DNA from: Rubripirellula sp. | GTDB taxonomy: Bacteria > Planctomycetota > Planctomycetia > Pirellulales > Pirellulaceae | Assembly (NCBI GenBank): GCA_028823035.1 | Contig: JAPKCI010000031.1 | Span: 1-43,402, forward strand | Direction of reading: 5' to 3' | Length of the DNA stretch: 43,402 bases | Part shown: positions 1 to 8,979 of the stretch, piece by piece | Position numbering within the stretch: the stretch's first letter is position 1 | How the letters are laid out: each line of letters begins with the position of its first letter | Translations under genes and position numbers: made by a program | Notes under the pieces: model-generated | Told to the model about the DNA's origin: nothing | The model's database searches: none | What the model saw: the letters and a program-made list of their open reading frames with translations, nothing else

Positions 1-14
1 GCAGCAGAGTTATT

Positions 15-70
15 GGGCAGGTGGGCAGGTGGGCTGGTGGGCTGGTGGGCTGGTGGGCTGGTGGGCAGTT
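15..70. repeat. G-rich octamer tandem repeat
   Basis: Six perfect units of GGGCWGGT (two with A, then four with T) run from 15 to 62, followed by a degenerate seventh unit (GGGCAGTT) to 70. The runs of three G on one strand at regular spacing would permit a G-quadruplex. The open frames crossing this stretch are only translations of the repeat and do not look like proteins. Confidence 0.9.
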
Positions 71-468
71 TGCCACGCCCCTTACCACGGAAAACTCGCT
101 AGTTACTGCTCCCATGTGGCATAGCACCCACACTCTTTATTCTAACAGCATATTCCCTGTAGTGACCCTCCGCGAACCCTATTTCGGGGACATCCCAGCG
201 AGATTAGTTGGGTCAAGCAGGTCGCGCCGACATTCTGCTCCGGATCCAGCCACGGTGTTCGCACCACTTGCCTCTAACTGCGACTCCCATAACGATCATC
301 AGGACCTTGAATGTTTCTCTTGCGGTAGCCGTTGCAACTCAGTCGCTACCATGCAAATTCATGCCTCACAGTGGGCTTTATGATCTCACATGCTACGATG
401 CTAAATTCTAGAGCGTCATTTCGGTGGTTGCTCTGCTTAAGTCTGTTGTTTCGGGATTCTAAGTAAGC
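71..468. other. Gene-free stretch upstream of the M14 peptidase
   Basis: No frame in this stretch gives a recognisable protein. The short open frames are low-complexity or start inside the octamer repeat. The last 100 bases presumably carry the leader of the carboxypeptidase gene, but I see no convincing promoter boxes or Shine-Dalgarno sequence. Confidence 0.5.
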
Positions 469-2241
469 ATGCCTCACTATCGACTGCTAATTTATCTGCT
501 GGCCATTTCGATTTACCATGCTAACGTGACTGCAGAGGACTGGAAGGATAACTTCCAAACTCCATTTGAAAGCAGCGACGGATGGCAAACGGCTGACTAC
601 GAAACTGCGATCCGATACTACCAGCGATTGGCCACAACCTGTGAGCAGGTAACGGTCCACAAGATGGGCAAGACCGACAGCGGTCTTCCGCTGCACCTTG
701 TCTTGATCACTGGCGAAAATCCCGTTGACATTGACAACGTGCGCAGTGATGCGAGATCGGTCATGTTGATCAACAACGCGATACACCCTGGCGAGCCTGA
801 TGGAGTGGACGCTTCCATGGCATTCGCTCGCGATCTTGCCTTTGATGCCCCACGATACGCCGCCGATTTGGACAAGGTCATTATCGCGATCATTCCGATC
901 TACAACATAGGCGGCGCGCTGAATCGCAACACAGGAACACGCGCCAACCAAAACGGGCCCCGCGAATACGGTTTTCGAGGAAATGGAAGAAACTACGACT
1001 TGAACCGCGACTTCATCAAGTGCGACACCCTCAACGCTCGTAGCTTCGCAAAAATATTCCATCTTCTGGATCCAGATCTCTTCATCGATACGCATGTCAG
1101 CAACGGCGCCGACTATCAGCATGTGATGACCACATCCCAAAGCCAAAAAGACAAGCTCGGTCTGCAATTGGGAAGGTACCTGCACGAAACATTTGAGCCT
1201 CGTCTTTTTGAAGGGATGAAGCAGGCTGGTTTTCCGACCATACCCTATGTCAATTCCGGAGGTCGTCCGCCAGAGCAAGGATTTCCTCAGTTCCTTGAAA
1301 CGCCTAGGTACTCCACTGGCTACACCGGCCTGTTCCAGACCATGGGTTACATGACGGAGACCCATATGCTGAAACCCTATCCACAGCGGGTACGAGCCAC
1401 CCGAAAGTTCTTAGATCTGGCTATGGAACTACTGGCGGCAGAAGGCGAAACCATCCAGAAAATCCGCCAACACGACCGTCAGACCTACCATAACCAGACA
1501 AGGGTTCCAATCGCTTGGGAAGTCGACGACAACAACCCTTCACGACTTGAGTTCCACGGATACACGGCAAAACACATCGACAGCAAAGTTACCTCGGGAA
1601 AGCGATTACTGTACGACCGCCAACGACCGTTCATCCAGAATATCCCGTTTTTCAACAACTACAAAGTCAGCAAGTCAGTCAAACTTCCTGCCGGCTATCT
1701 GATTCCACGCGAATGGCATTCTGTGATTGACTTGATGGACCTCAATCGCGTCGAGATGCAAGTGATCGAAAAGGACCTGCAACTCGATGGGGAGGTTTAT
1801 CGAATTGAATCGGTTGAATCTCGGTCAGCACCTTATGAGGGGCACTATTTCCACGACAAAGTCAAGCTGTCAGTTACCGCCGAGAAACTTCGCGTGAGAG
1901 CAGGCGACGTCATCATTCCCATCCATCAGGATCTCGCTCGCTATGTCGTCGAGACTCTGGAACCAGCGGCCATGGATTCCCTGTTTCGTTGGAACCGCTT
2001 CGATACAATATTGCAGCAGAAGGAGTACTTTTCACCCTACATCTTCGAGAACTCTGCCGAACAGATGCTGGCAGCCGATCCCCAGCTAGAGCAGGATTTT
2101 CAGTCGCTGAAAATCAAGGACGAAAAATTCGCCAAGGATAGGAAAGCCCAGCTGGACTTTCTTTACAAGCGATCGAAGCACTACGAAACATCACATCGCA
2201 GATACCCCATCGCGAGGCTACTGAGTCTTCCCCAACGGTGA
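469..2241 (+). CDS. Exported M14 family zinc carboxypeptidase
   Basis: This is probably a secreted or periplasmic metallocarboxypeptidase that trims C-terminal residues from peptides or cell-wall material. The first 22 residues form a plausible signal peptide ending before EDW. The M14 zinc site is visible: HPGE at 106-109 supplies H106 and E109, and DTH at 207-209 supplies H209. The catalytic glutamate is likely E297 in the motif TETHM. The DLNRD segment near 185 matches the substrate-binding Asn-Arg region of the family. The C-terminal half (about 330-590) is unassigned and longer than the core peptidase domain, as in other planctomycete members. The ATG at 469 is chosen because it opens directly into the signal peptide; there is no clear Shine-Dalgarno. 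It is a single gene, convergent with the PQQ protein. The family is clear; the substrate is unknown. Confidence 0.88.
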   Translation: MPHYRLLIYLLAISIYHANVTAEDWKDNFQTPFESSDGWQTADYETAIRYYQRLATTCEQVTVHKMGKTDSGLPLHLVLITGENPVDIDNVRSDARSVMLINNAIHPGEPDGVDASMAFARDLAFDAPRYAADLDKVIIAIIPIYNIGGALNRNTGTRANQNGPREYGFRGNGRNYDLNRDFIKCDTLNARSFAKIFHLLDPDLFIDTHVSNGADYQHVMTTSQSQKDKLGLQLGRYLHETFEPRLFEGMKQAGFPTIPYVNSGGRPPEQGFPQFLETPRYSTGYTGLFQTMGYMTETHMLKPYPQRVRATRKFLDLAMELLAAEGETIQKIRQHDRQTYHNQTRVPIAWEVDDNNPSRLEFHGYTAKHIDSKVTSGKRLLYDRQRPFIQNIPFFNNYKVSKSVKLPAGYLIPREWHSVIDLMDLNRVEMQVIEKDLQLDGEVYRIESVESRSAPYEGHYFHDKVKLSVTAEKLRVRAGDVIIPIHQDLARYVVETLEPAAMDSLFRWNRFDTILQQKEYFSPYIFENSAEQMLAADPQLEQDFQSLKIKDEKFAKDRKAQLDFLYKRSKHYETSHRRYPIARLLSLPQR

Positions 2242-2389
2242 GATCTCGCCGCAACCGTTGTGTAGTCTGTTCGGGCGTGTGGATTGTGAAGTCCCGTGTG
2301 TAGACCCGACAACAACCGATCCACTGCTGCAGGGATACTGGGCACTGGCGTCCAAGTTGACCTGCCATGAACTGCGGTCCGCCGCCTTG

Positions 2390-2439
2390 CCGTGCACCGC
2401 CCTGCAATGAGCAGCCGTGCACCGCCCTGCAATGAGCAG
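2390..2439. repeat. Perfect 25-bp tandem duplication
   Basis: Two identical 25-base copies, 2390-2414 and 2415-2439, lie head to tail in the spacer between two convergent stops (2241 and 2476). The unit begins CCGTGCACCGCC and ends AATGAGCAG. The copies show no mismatch, so this is either a recent slippage duplication or a maintained element. Confidence 0.9.
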
Positions 2440-2475
2440 CCGGCACATTGAAACTGACGGTTCCGGTGCCTTCGG

Positions 2476-4293
2476 TTATCGCAACTCGTAGGCGGTCAGC
2501 ATCTGTTGATCACGCACATAAAGCCGTCCACCGGCCACCACGGGATGGGCCCAACTGGGGCGTCCCTGGCCCTCCATTTTCATACGGCCATGTTCGCGGT
2601 AATCCTCCGGACTCGCTTCCACCAACGCCAATTGTTGGTTCTCGCTCAAGACGTACAGCATTCCATCAGCAGCAACGAGTGAGCCCTTGCCAACACTGCG
2701 GTCTTGCCATGCGATTTCGCCGGTCAGAAAATGGATGCAAGTCAGTGCACCGCCGCCGTTGGTGTACATGTAATCGCCAATCTTCACGATGCCCCCATGA
2801 TGGATACCCATCTTCTTTTCAAAATAAACCTCACTGGCAGATTGAATGCCACCTTCGCTGGAGATTTTTGCCAGTCCGCCCCCGGTGCCATAAGCACTGG
2901 CGACAAAGACGTGATCCTGATCAACAATTGGCGTGCAGCAATTGGCAGTTCCGTTATTTGCTCCACTGTATTGCCACAAAACTTTGCCATCAGCTAAAGA
3001 AACTCCAAACGCAGTTTCACGAGCAAACTGCACAACTTGCTCAACACCTTGTATGGTGGCAAGGACAGGCGATGAGTAATGCGCTGCCTCTGTGTTTTCT
3101 TTGCTTTGCCAAACAACATTTCCGGTCAGTTTATCGAGCGCTGCCAACGTCCCATTCTTGCCACCAGGTGTGACAATCACCAAGTCACCGACAACCAGGG
3201 GTGATTCAGAAAAGCCCCAACCCGGCCGACCGCCCCCAAGATCGGTTGTGAGGTTGATGTGCCAAACCGTTTTGCCGGTTTTCAAGTCCAGACACGTAAC
3301 ATCGCCGTTCCCGCCTTCCGCGTAGACAAGCTTTCCGTCAATCGTCGGGGTACCGCGTGGGCCATCACCCATGCCATTTCGATAACCACCATAAATGACT
3401 TCCAACTCGTCTCGCGTTAACTGACCGTCCCCGTTCTTGACGTTGGCTTCGTAATAAGCCGTCAGTTCGTCCGCGGACAGGACGCCATCTTGACCGGCCT
3501 CATTTTTAACGAAATAGGCAATCAATTCTTCGCTGGTTAACGTCTCGTCTGACTTTTTCGTTTGTGGATCTCGCGCATCTGCCCGGCGAAAGATCCGATC
3601 AAGATAATTCTTTCGTGATTCCTTAATACTGACATTTCCGTCACTGTCTTCATCAGCTTGTTCAATGAGTTGCTTCGCACGTCTTTCGGCCAATTCGGAC
3701 GCTTTTTCCTTGTCAGCTGAATCCATTCGACTGAACTGATCTCGAAACTGTTTGCGAGTCTCGGAGTAAGTCAGTTGGCCATTGTTGTCTTCATCAAGTC
3801 CGGCGAACACGGCAGCGGCACGAGTGGTCGCGTTGCCATCACCAAACTTGTCGTACTTTTGAAAATCCCAACCTAAACGAGAGAGTCCTTCGACCTCGTC
3901 GATTTTTCCGTCAGCATTTTGGTCCATGTTTTTGAATTCGCCGTTCACCTTTTCAGCAAGGCTCTGCTCAAGGGGTTGTGGTTGGACCGCCCAGACGCGA
4001 GACCCATCGCTGACATTAAGGGCAATGATATGTTCGACTCCGTTCAAATCGCCCATCGTGACAATCAGGCCATCTTTGATGGCAACCGAACTGTATCCGA
4101 CGCCCACATCGTCAACCTGCCAGGCAACCTTGGGGCCACCTTCCGGCCAACTTTGCAATAAACCCTTATCGCTTGAGATACCGTTGCGTTCCGGCCCTCG
4201 CCACTGCGGAAAATCATTTGGCCCCGAAGGTACCTCAGCCATGACGACTGTCGATGCAAACAACAGAGAAACAATGAACCCGGATCGAGCCAT
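2476..4293 (-). CDS. PQQ-like beta-propeller protein with inserted EF-hands
   Basis: Exported outer-membrane-assembly/quinoprotein-like propeller of 605 residues. Residues 1-20 form a signal peptide. Propeller blades run from about 28 to 110 and resume from about 305 to the end; NDFPQWRGPERNG near 26-38 is the usual planctomycete opening of this family. Between them, about 115-300, sit calcium-binding EF-hand loops at 124-135, 148-159, 167-178, 214-225 and 287-296, with a degenerate one near 268. The frame stays open 44 codons further upstream, but the ATG at 4293 is chosen because it opens the signal peptide and has AAAGG about nine bases before it. It follows the DUF1501 gene by 97 bp on the same strand and may share its transcript. 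No catalytic residues of true PQQ dehydrogenases are evident, so a binding or scaffold role is more likely than an oxidase (inference). Confidence 0.85.
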   Translation of the reverse strand: MARSGFIVSLLFASTVVMAEVPSGPNDFPQWRGPERNGISSDKGLLQSWPEGGPKVAWQVDDVGVGYSSVAIKDGLIVTMGDLNGVEHIIALNVSDGSRVWAVQPQPLEQSLAEKVNGEFKNMDQNADGKIDEVEGLSRLGWDFQKYDKFGDGNATTRAAAVFAGLDEDNNGQLTYSETRKQFRDQFSRMDSADKEKASELAERRAKQLIEQADEDSDGNVSIKESRKNYLDRIFRRADARDPQTKKSDETLTSEELIAYFVKNEAGQDGVLSADELTAYYEANVKNGDGQLTRDELEVIYGGYRNGMGDGPRGTPTIDGKLVYAEGGNGDVTCLDLKTGKTVWHINLTTDLGGGRPGWGFSESPLVVGDLVIVTPGGKNGTLAALDKLTGNVVWQSKENTEAAHYSSPVLATIQGVEQVVQFARETAFGVSLADGKVLWQYSGANNGTANCCTPIVDQDHVFVASAYGTGGGLAKISSEGGIQSASEVYFEKKMGIHHGGIVKIGDYMYTNGGGALTCIHFLTGEIAWQDRSVGKGSLVAADGMLYVLSENQQLALVEASPEDYREHGRMKMEGQGRPSWAHPVVAGGRLYVRDQQMLTAYELR

Positions 4294-4390
4294 GACATTG
4301 ACCTTTGAATGACACTGCGTGGGATGGGACCTGCAGAGGTTCAGATCGAACGCCCGCGGCATTGGAGTAGGGGAAAACCTTGGACGAATG

Positions 4391-5695
4391 CTAAACCAGT
4401 TCTTCGATCGGCTTACCATCTTCAATCATGTAGGTCGGTCGACCAGCCTGATTGGTAAACTGAATCCGACGATCGATCCCCAACACGTGGAAGATCGTTG
4501 CCATCAGATCCTGCGGTCGAATTGGCGTTGTCTTGGGGACGTCCACTTTTTCTGCTGATTCACCGACGACTTGCCCCATTTCAAGACCACCGCCAGCGAA
4601 GGCGAGCGTGCTCAGCGGAGCCCAGTGGTCACGACCACCGCCGCCATTGATCTTTGGCGTTCGACCAAATTCACCGCTGATCACCAACAGTGTATTGTCG
4701 AGTTGACCGCGCTGATCGAGATCTTCGACCAAAGCGGAAACCGCCCGGTCGACTTCTGGCCCACGCTGGTCCATGGCTTTCTTGATGTTTCCGTGCATGT
4801 CCCAACCACCGTAGTTGATCGAAACAAAACCGCATCCCGCCTCGGTGAGGCGACGTGCCTGCAGCATCTTTTCGCCCAATCCTTTGCCGTAACGGTCAAC
4901 CACTCGTGGGTCCTCGTACTTCAGATCAAAGGATTGCTGGGACCGACTGAGAATCAGATTGAATGCCTGCTGCTCGAACGAATCCATCCCTTCCATCACA
5001 CCACTGCGGTCAACCTCGCGACGGATGTTGTCGATGCCACTTAACAGGTCCCGCCGGCTATTGAGGCGGTTTTTGTCGATTTGCAACGCCATGTTACGAC
5101 GAGCTTCGCCACTGGGATCAAATGGACCATAGGCTGTTCCAAGAAAAGCAGGGCCATCTGCATAAACACCGTTCATCCGAACGTAGGTTGGCAAACCGGT
5201 CACTGCATGATTCGTTCCCCTGACTTTGGAAACGATTGAACCCATGCTGGGCCGTAGCGGGACTCCACCATTATCGGCAAGGCGGTTGTCATAGCCGGTC
5301 ATGACATAGTGGGTGCCACCTGAATGACCGCTGTTGGTGTGCGAGAAAGAACGAACAAACGCCATCTTGTCGGCGACTTTTGCCATCCGCTCAAAGTTGC
5401 CTCCCAGAGTCACACCGGTAAGATTCGTTTTGACCTCACCGGTGACACTTCGGTACTCCGAAGGGGCAGTCATCTTGGGGTCGAAGGTCTCAACGTGCGT
5501 TGGGCCTCCGCTGAGCCATAGCCAGATCACCGACTTCTCGAACTTGGAAGACATCGACGCGGGCGTTTGTGCGTTAGCCCACATGGCGTCTGCCAACGTG
5601 ATGCCGCCAAATCCCAAAGCGCCGACTCTCATGAAATCACGTCGGGAGGTCCCCTCACAATTCCTAACTGAACGTCCGAAGCCGATATCGAACAT
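4391..5695 (-). CDS. DUF1501 protein with twin-arginine signal
   Basis: Member of the DUF1501 family, which is abundant in planctomycetes, has an alkaline-phosphatase/sulfatase-like fold and usually lies beside DUF1549/DUF1553 cytochrome genes. The N-terminus carries SRRDFM followed by a hydrophobic stretch, a likely Tat signal, so the protein should be exported folded. Family landmarks are WLWLSGGPTHVETFDPK near residue 58, GGWDMHGN near 298, and SGEFGRTP followed by GGGGRDHW near 345-362. At 434 residues it is within the family's usual size. It is the first leftward gene of the divergent block, sharing the 5696-6051 spacer with the WD40 gene. The biochemical function of the family is not established. 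The family call is firm. Confidence 0.9.
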   Translation of the reverse strand: MFDIGFGRSVRNCEGTSRRDFMRVGALGFGGITLADAMWANAQTPASMSSKFEKSVIWLWLSGGPTHVETFDPKMTAPSEYRSVTGEVKTNLTGVTLGGNFERMAKVADKMAFVRSFSHTNSGHSGGTHYVMTGYDNRLADNGGVPLRPSMGSIVSKVRGTNHAVTGLPTYVRMNGVYADGPAFLGTAYGPFDPSGEARRNMALQIDKNRLNSRRDLLSGIDNIRREVDRSGVMEGMDSFEQQAFNLILSRSQQSFDLKYEDPRVVDRYGKGLGEKMLQARRLTEAGCGFVSINYGGWDMHGNIKKAMDQRGPEVDRAVSALVEDLDQRGQLDNTLLVISGEFGRTPKINGGGGRDHWAPLSTLAFAGGGLEMGQVVGESAEKVDVPKTTPIRPQDLMATIFHVLGIDRRIQFTNQAGRPTYMIEDGKPIEELV

Positions 5696-6051
5696 AACTG
5701 ATTCCTTTTTGATGAAGTGAGAACCAAATCACGCAGTCACCGTGCACACACTTCGGTGTTGGTAGGCGGAGATTGCGGCGTTGCCGTAAAAACGGAAGGC
5801 ACATTTCTAAAGATGCATCTAGCATTAAACTGAATCCATCAGTTCTGGTGGGACTGCTATTATGACCTAATTCGGTATCCTGAATGCAACCCATTACATG
5901 CTCCGATCGAATTTATTTTCAAAATGTGTGGTCGGCCGGTTCCTCAGCTTCTAAGATTGTCGATGCCGGTCAAAACCAGCAAATCCCTCCTTCCTACCGA
6001 TTTCAACGCCATCGAACCTCATGATGACGTTTCTCTATGAGCGAGTGAACG
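5696..6051. promoter_or_regulatory. Divergent intergenic spacer, likely two promoters
   Basis: This 356-bp spacer separates the leftward DUF1501 gene from the rightward WD40 gene, so promoters for both operons should lie here. The sequence around 5905-5935 is the most A/T-rich part. I could not identify -35/-10 boxes, an operator palindrome or a Shine-Dalgarno with confidence. The small open frames inside it look spurious. Confidence 0.4.
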
Positions 6052-8856
6052 ATGTTCGAGTTCCGTTGGTCGTTATCTCTCTTTTTCGCATTCCCACTGT
6101 TTTCACCGGTGATTTTGGCTCAGGTTGATGAAACACAGCAAGTGCTTCAAGGGCACGAGGATGCCGTTTCCATGGGGATCTTTGCACCCGACGGAAAATC
6201 AGCAATCACCGTAAGCTTCGATCAAACCGTTCGCGTCTGGGACGCTGCATCGCTTGCTGAATTACGCCAATACACACAACACACCGCCCCAGTTTTTTGC
6301 CTTGCTGTCAGCGGTGATGGCACAACTCTGGTAACTGGGGCTCAGGACAATACCCTTCGGATCTGGGATCTTCCGCCCGCCACCCCTGCCCGTGTCTTCA
6401 ATGAGCACCAGGGAACAGTGAACAATATTGCACTGAGCCCGAACGGCAAGACACTGGTATCCGTGTCAGCAGACAAGCAGATCAAGTACCGTTCACTTGT
6501 CGATGAAGACCCCAAAACAGCAACTCGAGAAGGACACCTGGCCAATATTCTTTCGTTGGCTTTCCGCAACGACGGTGCTTACTTCGCAACCGGTGACGCT
6601 GTCGGCTGTGTGAAAATATGGAGTCCCTTTCTTGATTCTCCTCAAGGACAGTTCGAGATTGGTCAGATACCTGTCAGGCAGTTGCGTTTCACACCGAACA
6701 ACCAACAGCTATTCACTGCCGGAGATGATGGCGTCGTTCGATGCTGGCAGTTAATGCCCAGTGCTTCGCAAACGACTGATCTTGGTGACACACCTTTGAT
6801 TGACTGGTCACTTAACATCAGTGCATCGCAGGCTGTCTGTGTGACTGCAAAAAAAGCCTTTGTCTTGAACCTCACGACAGGCGTATCGTCCTCGCCGTAC
6901 ACGGTCCCCGCATCCCAGCCAACCTCCGTCACTCATGCACCCAATGCCAGTTGGTATGGCATCGCCGATCGAGCGGGCAGCGTTCATCTTTACAACTATA
7001 CCGATGGTGCCTTACGGGAAAGCATCGTTTGTCATCAGGGACCCATCAACGCTGTCGTCAGCCATCCTGATTCCGTTCGATTTGCCACGACGGGTACCGA
7101 TGGAACGGTTCAGGTGTGGGGACAACCAGTGGCAACCGAAGAAGAGCGTAAACCGCTACAAAAATGGGAAATCAACAATGGCAAAGTTGTTGCCGGAACA
7201 GCGTTGGCGTTTACCCCAGATCAGCAGCATCTCTTTTGTGGGGCGGCCGACGGCACGATCCTCCAATGGAATCTGAAAAATGGAGAACTTGTCCGAACCA
7301 TCGACGCGCATCCGGCGACCACGCCAAGCATTGGCGAGTTGGTGATTGCTCCCAACTCTCAATTCATTGCCTCTATCGGTGACGATCACACACTCCGCAC
7401 CTGGAATCTGCAAGATGGCTCGCCACTTCAGGTACTGCAACATCCAGTTGCCATCCACAGTGTCAGTCTGTCGTCCGACAGCCAGCGTGCCGCCGTTGCC
7501 TGCGAAGATGGATTTATCCGCGTTTGGGACCTCACGACAGGCCAGTCATTGGAATTGCTTGCCGGACATGACGCAGCCGTTGCGCTCGTTGGATATCTAA
7601 GTGATGAAAAAACCATCGCGTCCGCATCACTGGATAAAACACTACGGCTCTCGAAAACTTCGGTACTCTGGGCAATGCCAATTCACCAGGGCCCGATCCT
7701 CAGCATGTCCCTTGACAGTAACGGAGTCCAGGTTCTGACATGCGGCAAAGATCACCGGATTGTCCTGAGCAATGCATCGACGGGAACTGAGGTACGCTCA
7801 TATCGCGTCAGCAAAGACGCTCCGCCAGAATCGGACGAGGAACCTTCCGAGCCCTCCTTTATCGAAATCAAGCCAACATGTGTGGCGGCAAGATTCGACA
7901 ACCAACGCATCTCCGTCGGGACCGAGACAGGTGCTATCTACACGTGGAATACAACTTCCCCGGATACGCCATTGCTGTCCATGAAGCTTGACTCACCAGT
8001 CACCGCAATCGCCTACAGCCCTGACAATCAAAAGCTTGCAGTCGCCACCGCCGCAAACAATGTCCACCTCTTCGGTCCGTCCATTCCCGGTACACAACCA
8101 GAGCTCGAATTGATGGAACATCAGAAGTTCAGCACCGGGTCAGCGATCTCGCAACTGGTATTCGCTTTGGACAGTCAGTCGATCTGGGCGTCCGCTGAAA
8201 ATGGTGAGGTTCAACAATGGCGTTACGCGGGACTGGCCCAACGGCGACAGATGAACCACAGTGGCCCCGTATTCGGAGTTGCGATCAGTAACAATGGGCA
8301 ACTCATCGCTTCCTGTAGCACTGACGCAACCGTTCGCATTTGGAATGCAACCACGGGACAACAGAAGTCGCAATTACGCGGACACGTTGGCGCCGTTCAT
8401 GCGATTGCGATGAGCCAGGACGAGACATTCGCGGTCACCTCCGGCGCGGACGGAACACTTCGGCTTTGGGATATCATCGGTGGCCAGCAGCTCAAACAAC
8501 TCACAAAATTTGATCACACCATGTACACCATCGCAATCAATCCGAAAGGGAACCTGATTGCTGCGGCGGGAGCCGATCGCAAGGTCCACCTGTTGGACCT
8601 GATCACAGGACAAGAGCAGCAGACGCTAGAAGGTCACTCAGACTATGTCCATTGCGTCGCCTTTGATGCTTCTGGCAACCGTTTGCTGTCTTACGGTTAC
8701 GCAGGTCACCTGAAAATCTGGAATGTGGCGGATGGCAAGCTCTTGCATCAGTCCCGAGTTGGCAAAGTGGGTAATTACGCCCGATTTTCTCCCGATGGCA
8801 GGCAATTGCTGCTCTCCAATGGAGACGGTACCGCTCGCCTGATTCCTGTGCCCTGA
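6052..8856 (+). CDS. Exported WD40-repeat protein
   Basis: Protein of 934 residues with a signal peptide (1-23, cut after LAQ) followed almost entirely by WD40 repeats. I can pick out at least fourteen blades ending in forms such as TVRVWD, TLRIWDL, FIRVWDL, TVRIWN and TLRLWD, enough for two or more seven-bladed propellers. The middle (about 570-640) is less regular and contains an acidic linker rich in E, S and P. No catalytic domain or heme site is visible, so it is probably a periplasmic or surface scaffold for other proteins. It is the first rightward gene from the divergent spacer, and the DUF1549/DUF1553 gene follows after 123 bp. Exported WD40 proteins next to cytochrome-type genes are common in planctomycetes, but their role is unknown. 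Confidence 0.87.
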   Translation: MFEFRWSLSLFFAFPLFSPVILAQVDETQQVLQGHEDAVSMGIFAPDGKSAITVSFDQTVRVWDAASLAELRQYTQHTAPVFCLAVSGDGTTLVTGAQDNTLRIWDLPPATPARVFNEHQGTVNNIALSPNGKTLVSVSADKQIKYRSLVDEDPKTATREGHLANILSLAFRNDGAYFATGDAVGCVKIWSPFLDSPQGQFEIGQIPVRQLRFTPNNQQLFTAGDDGVVRCWQLMPSASQTTDLGDTPLIDWSLNISASQAVCVTAKKAFVLNLTTGVSSSPYTVPASQPTSVTHAPNASWYGIADRAGSVHLYNYTDGALRESIVCHQGPINAVVSHPDSVRFATTGTDGTVQVWGQPVATEEERKPLQKWEINNGKVVAGTALAFTPDQQHLFCGAADGTILQWNLKNGELVRTIDAHPATTPSIGELVIAPNSQFIASIGDDHTLRTWNLQDGSPLQVLQHPVAIHSVSLSSDSQRAAVACEDGFIRVWDLTTGQSLELLAGHDAAVALVGYLSDEKTIASASLDKTLRLSKTSVLWAMPIHQGPILSMSLDSNGVQVLTCGKDHRIVLSNASTGTEVRSYRVSKDAPPESDEEPSEPSFIEIKPTCVAARFDNQRISVGTETGAIYTWNTTSPDTPLLSMKLDSPVTAIAYSPDNQKLAVATAANNVHLFGPSIPGTQPELELMEHQKFSTGSAISQLVFALDSQSIWASAENGEVQQWRYAGLAQRRQMNHSGPVFGVAISNNGQLIASCSTDATVRIWNATTGQQKSQLRGHVGAVHAIAMSQDETFAVTSGADGTLRLWDIIGGQQLKQLTKFDHTMYTIAINPKGNLIAAAGADRKVHLLDLITGQEQQTLEGHSDYVHCVAFDASGNRLLSYGYAGHLKIWNVADGKLLHQSRVGKVGNYARFSPDGRQLLLSNGDGTARLIPVP

Positions 8857-8979
8857 TTCGATGGATCAGCACACGGCTAACAGTAATTCTGTCCCATCAG
8901 CTTGATTGTGGCCGCAGCGAAGGTCAAACTGTTACTTCCCGCCTTAAGTCTTTGATCACCATCCAAAGCAAATCTCTCC

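Noticed and set aside
21-383. 120-codon open frame starting in the octamer repeat
   Set aside because: First third is the translated repeat, and the rest has no motif or detectable protein character.
487-1365. 292-codon open frame on the minus strand within the M14 gene
   Set aside because: Fully opposite a gene with clear M14 catalytic motifs; the translation shows no motif or signal of its own.
2448-3173. 241-codon open frame on the plus strand opposite the PQQ gene
   Set aside because: Shadow of the propeller gene; composition is arginine/proline/histidine-rich in the manner of antisense frames.
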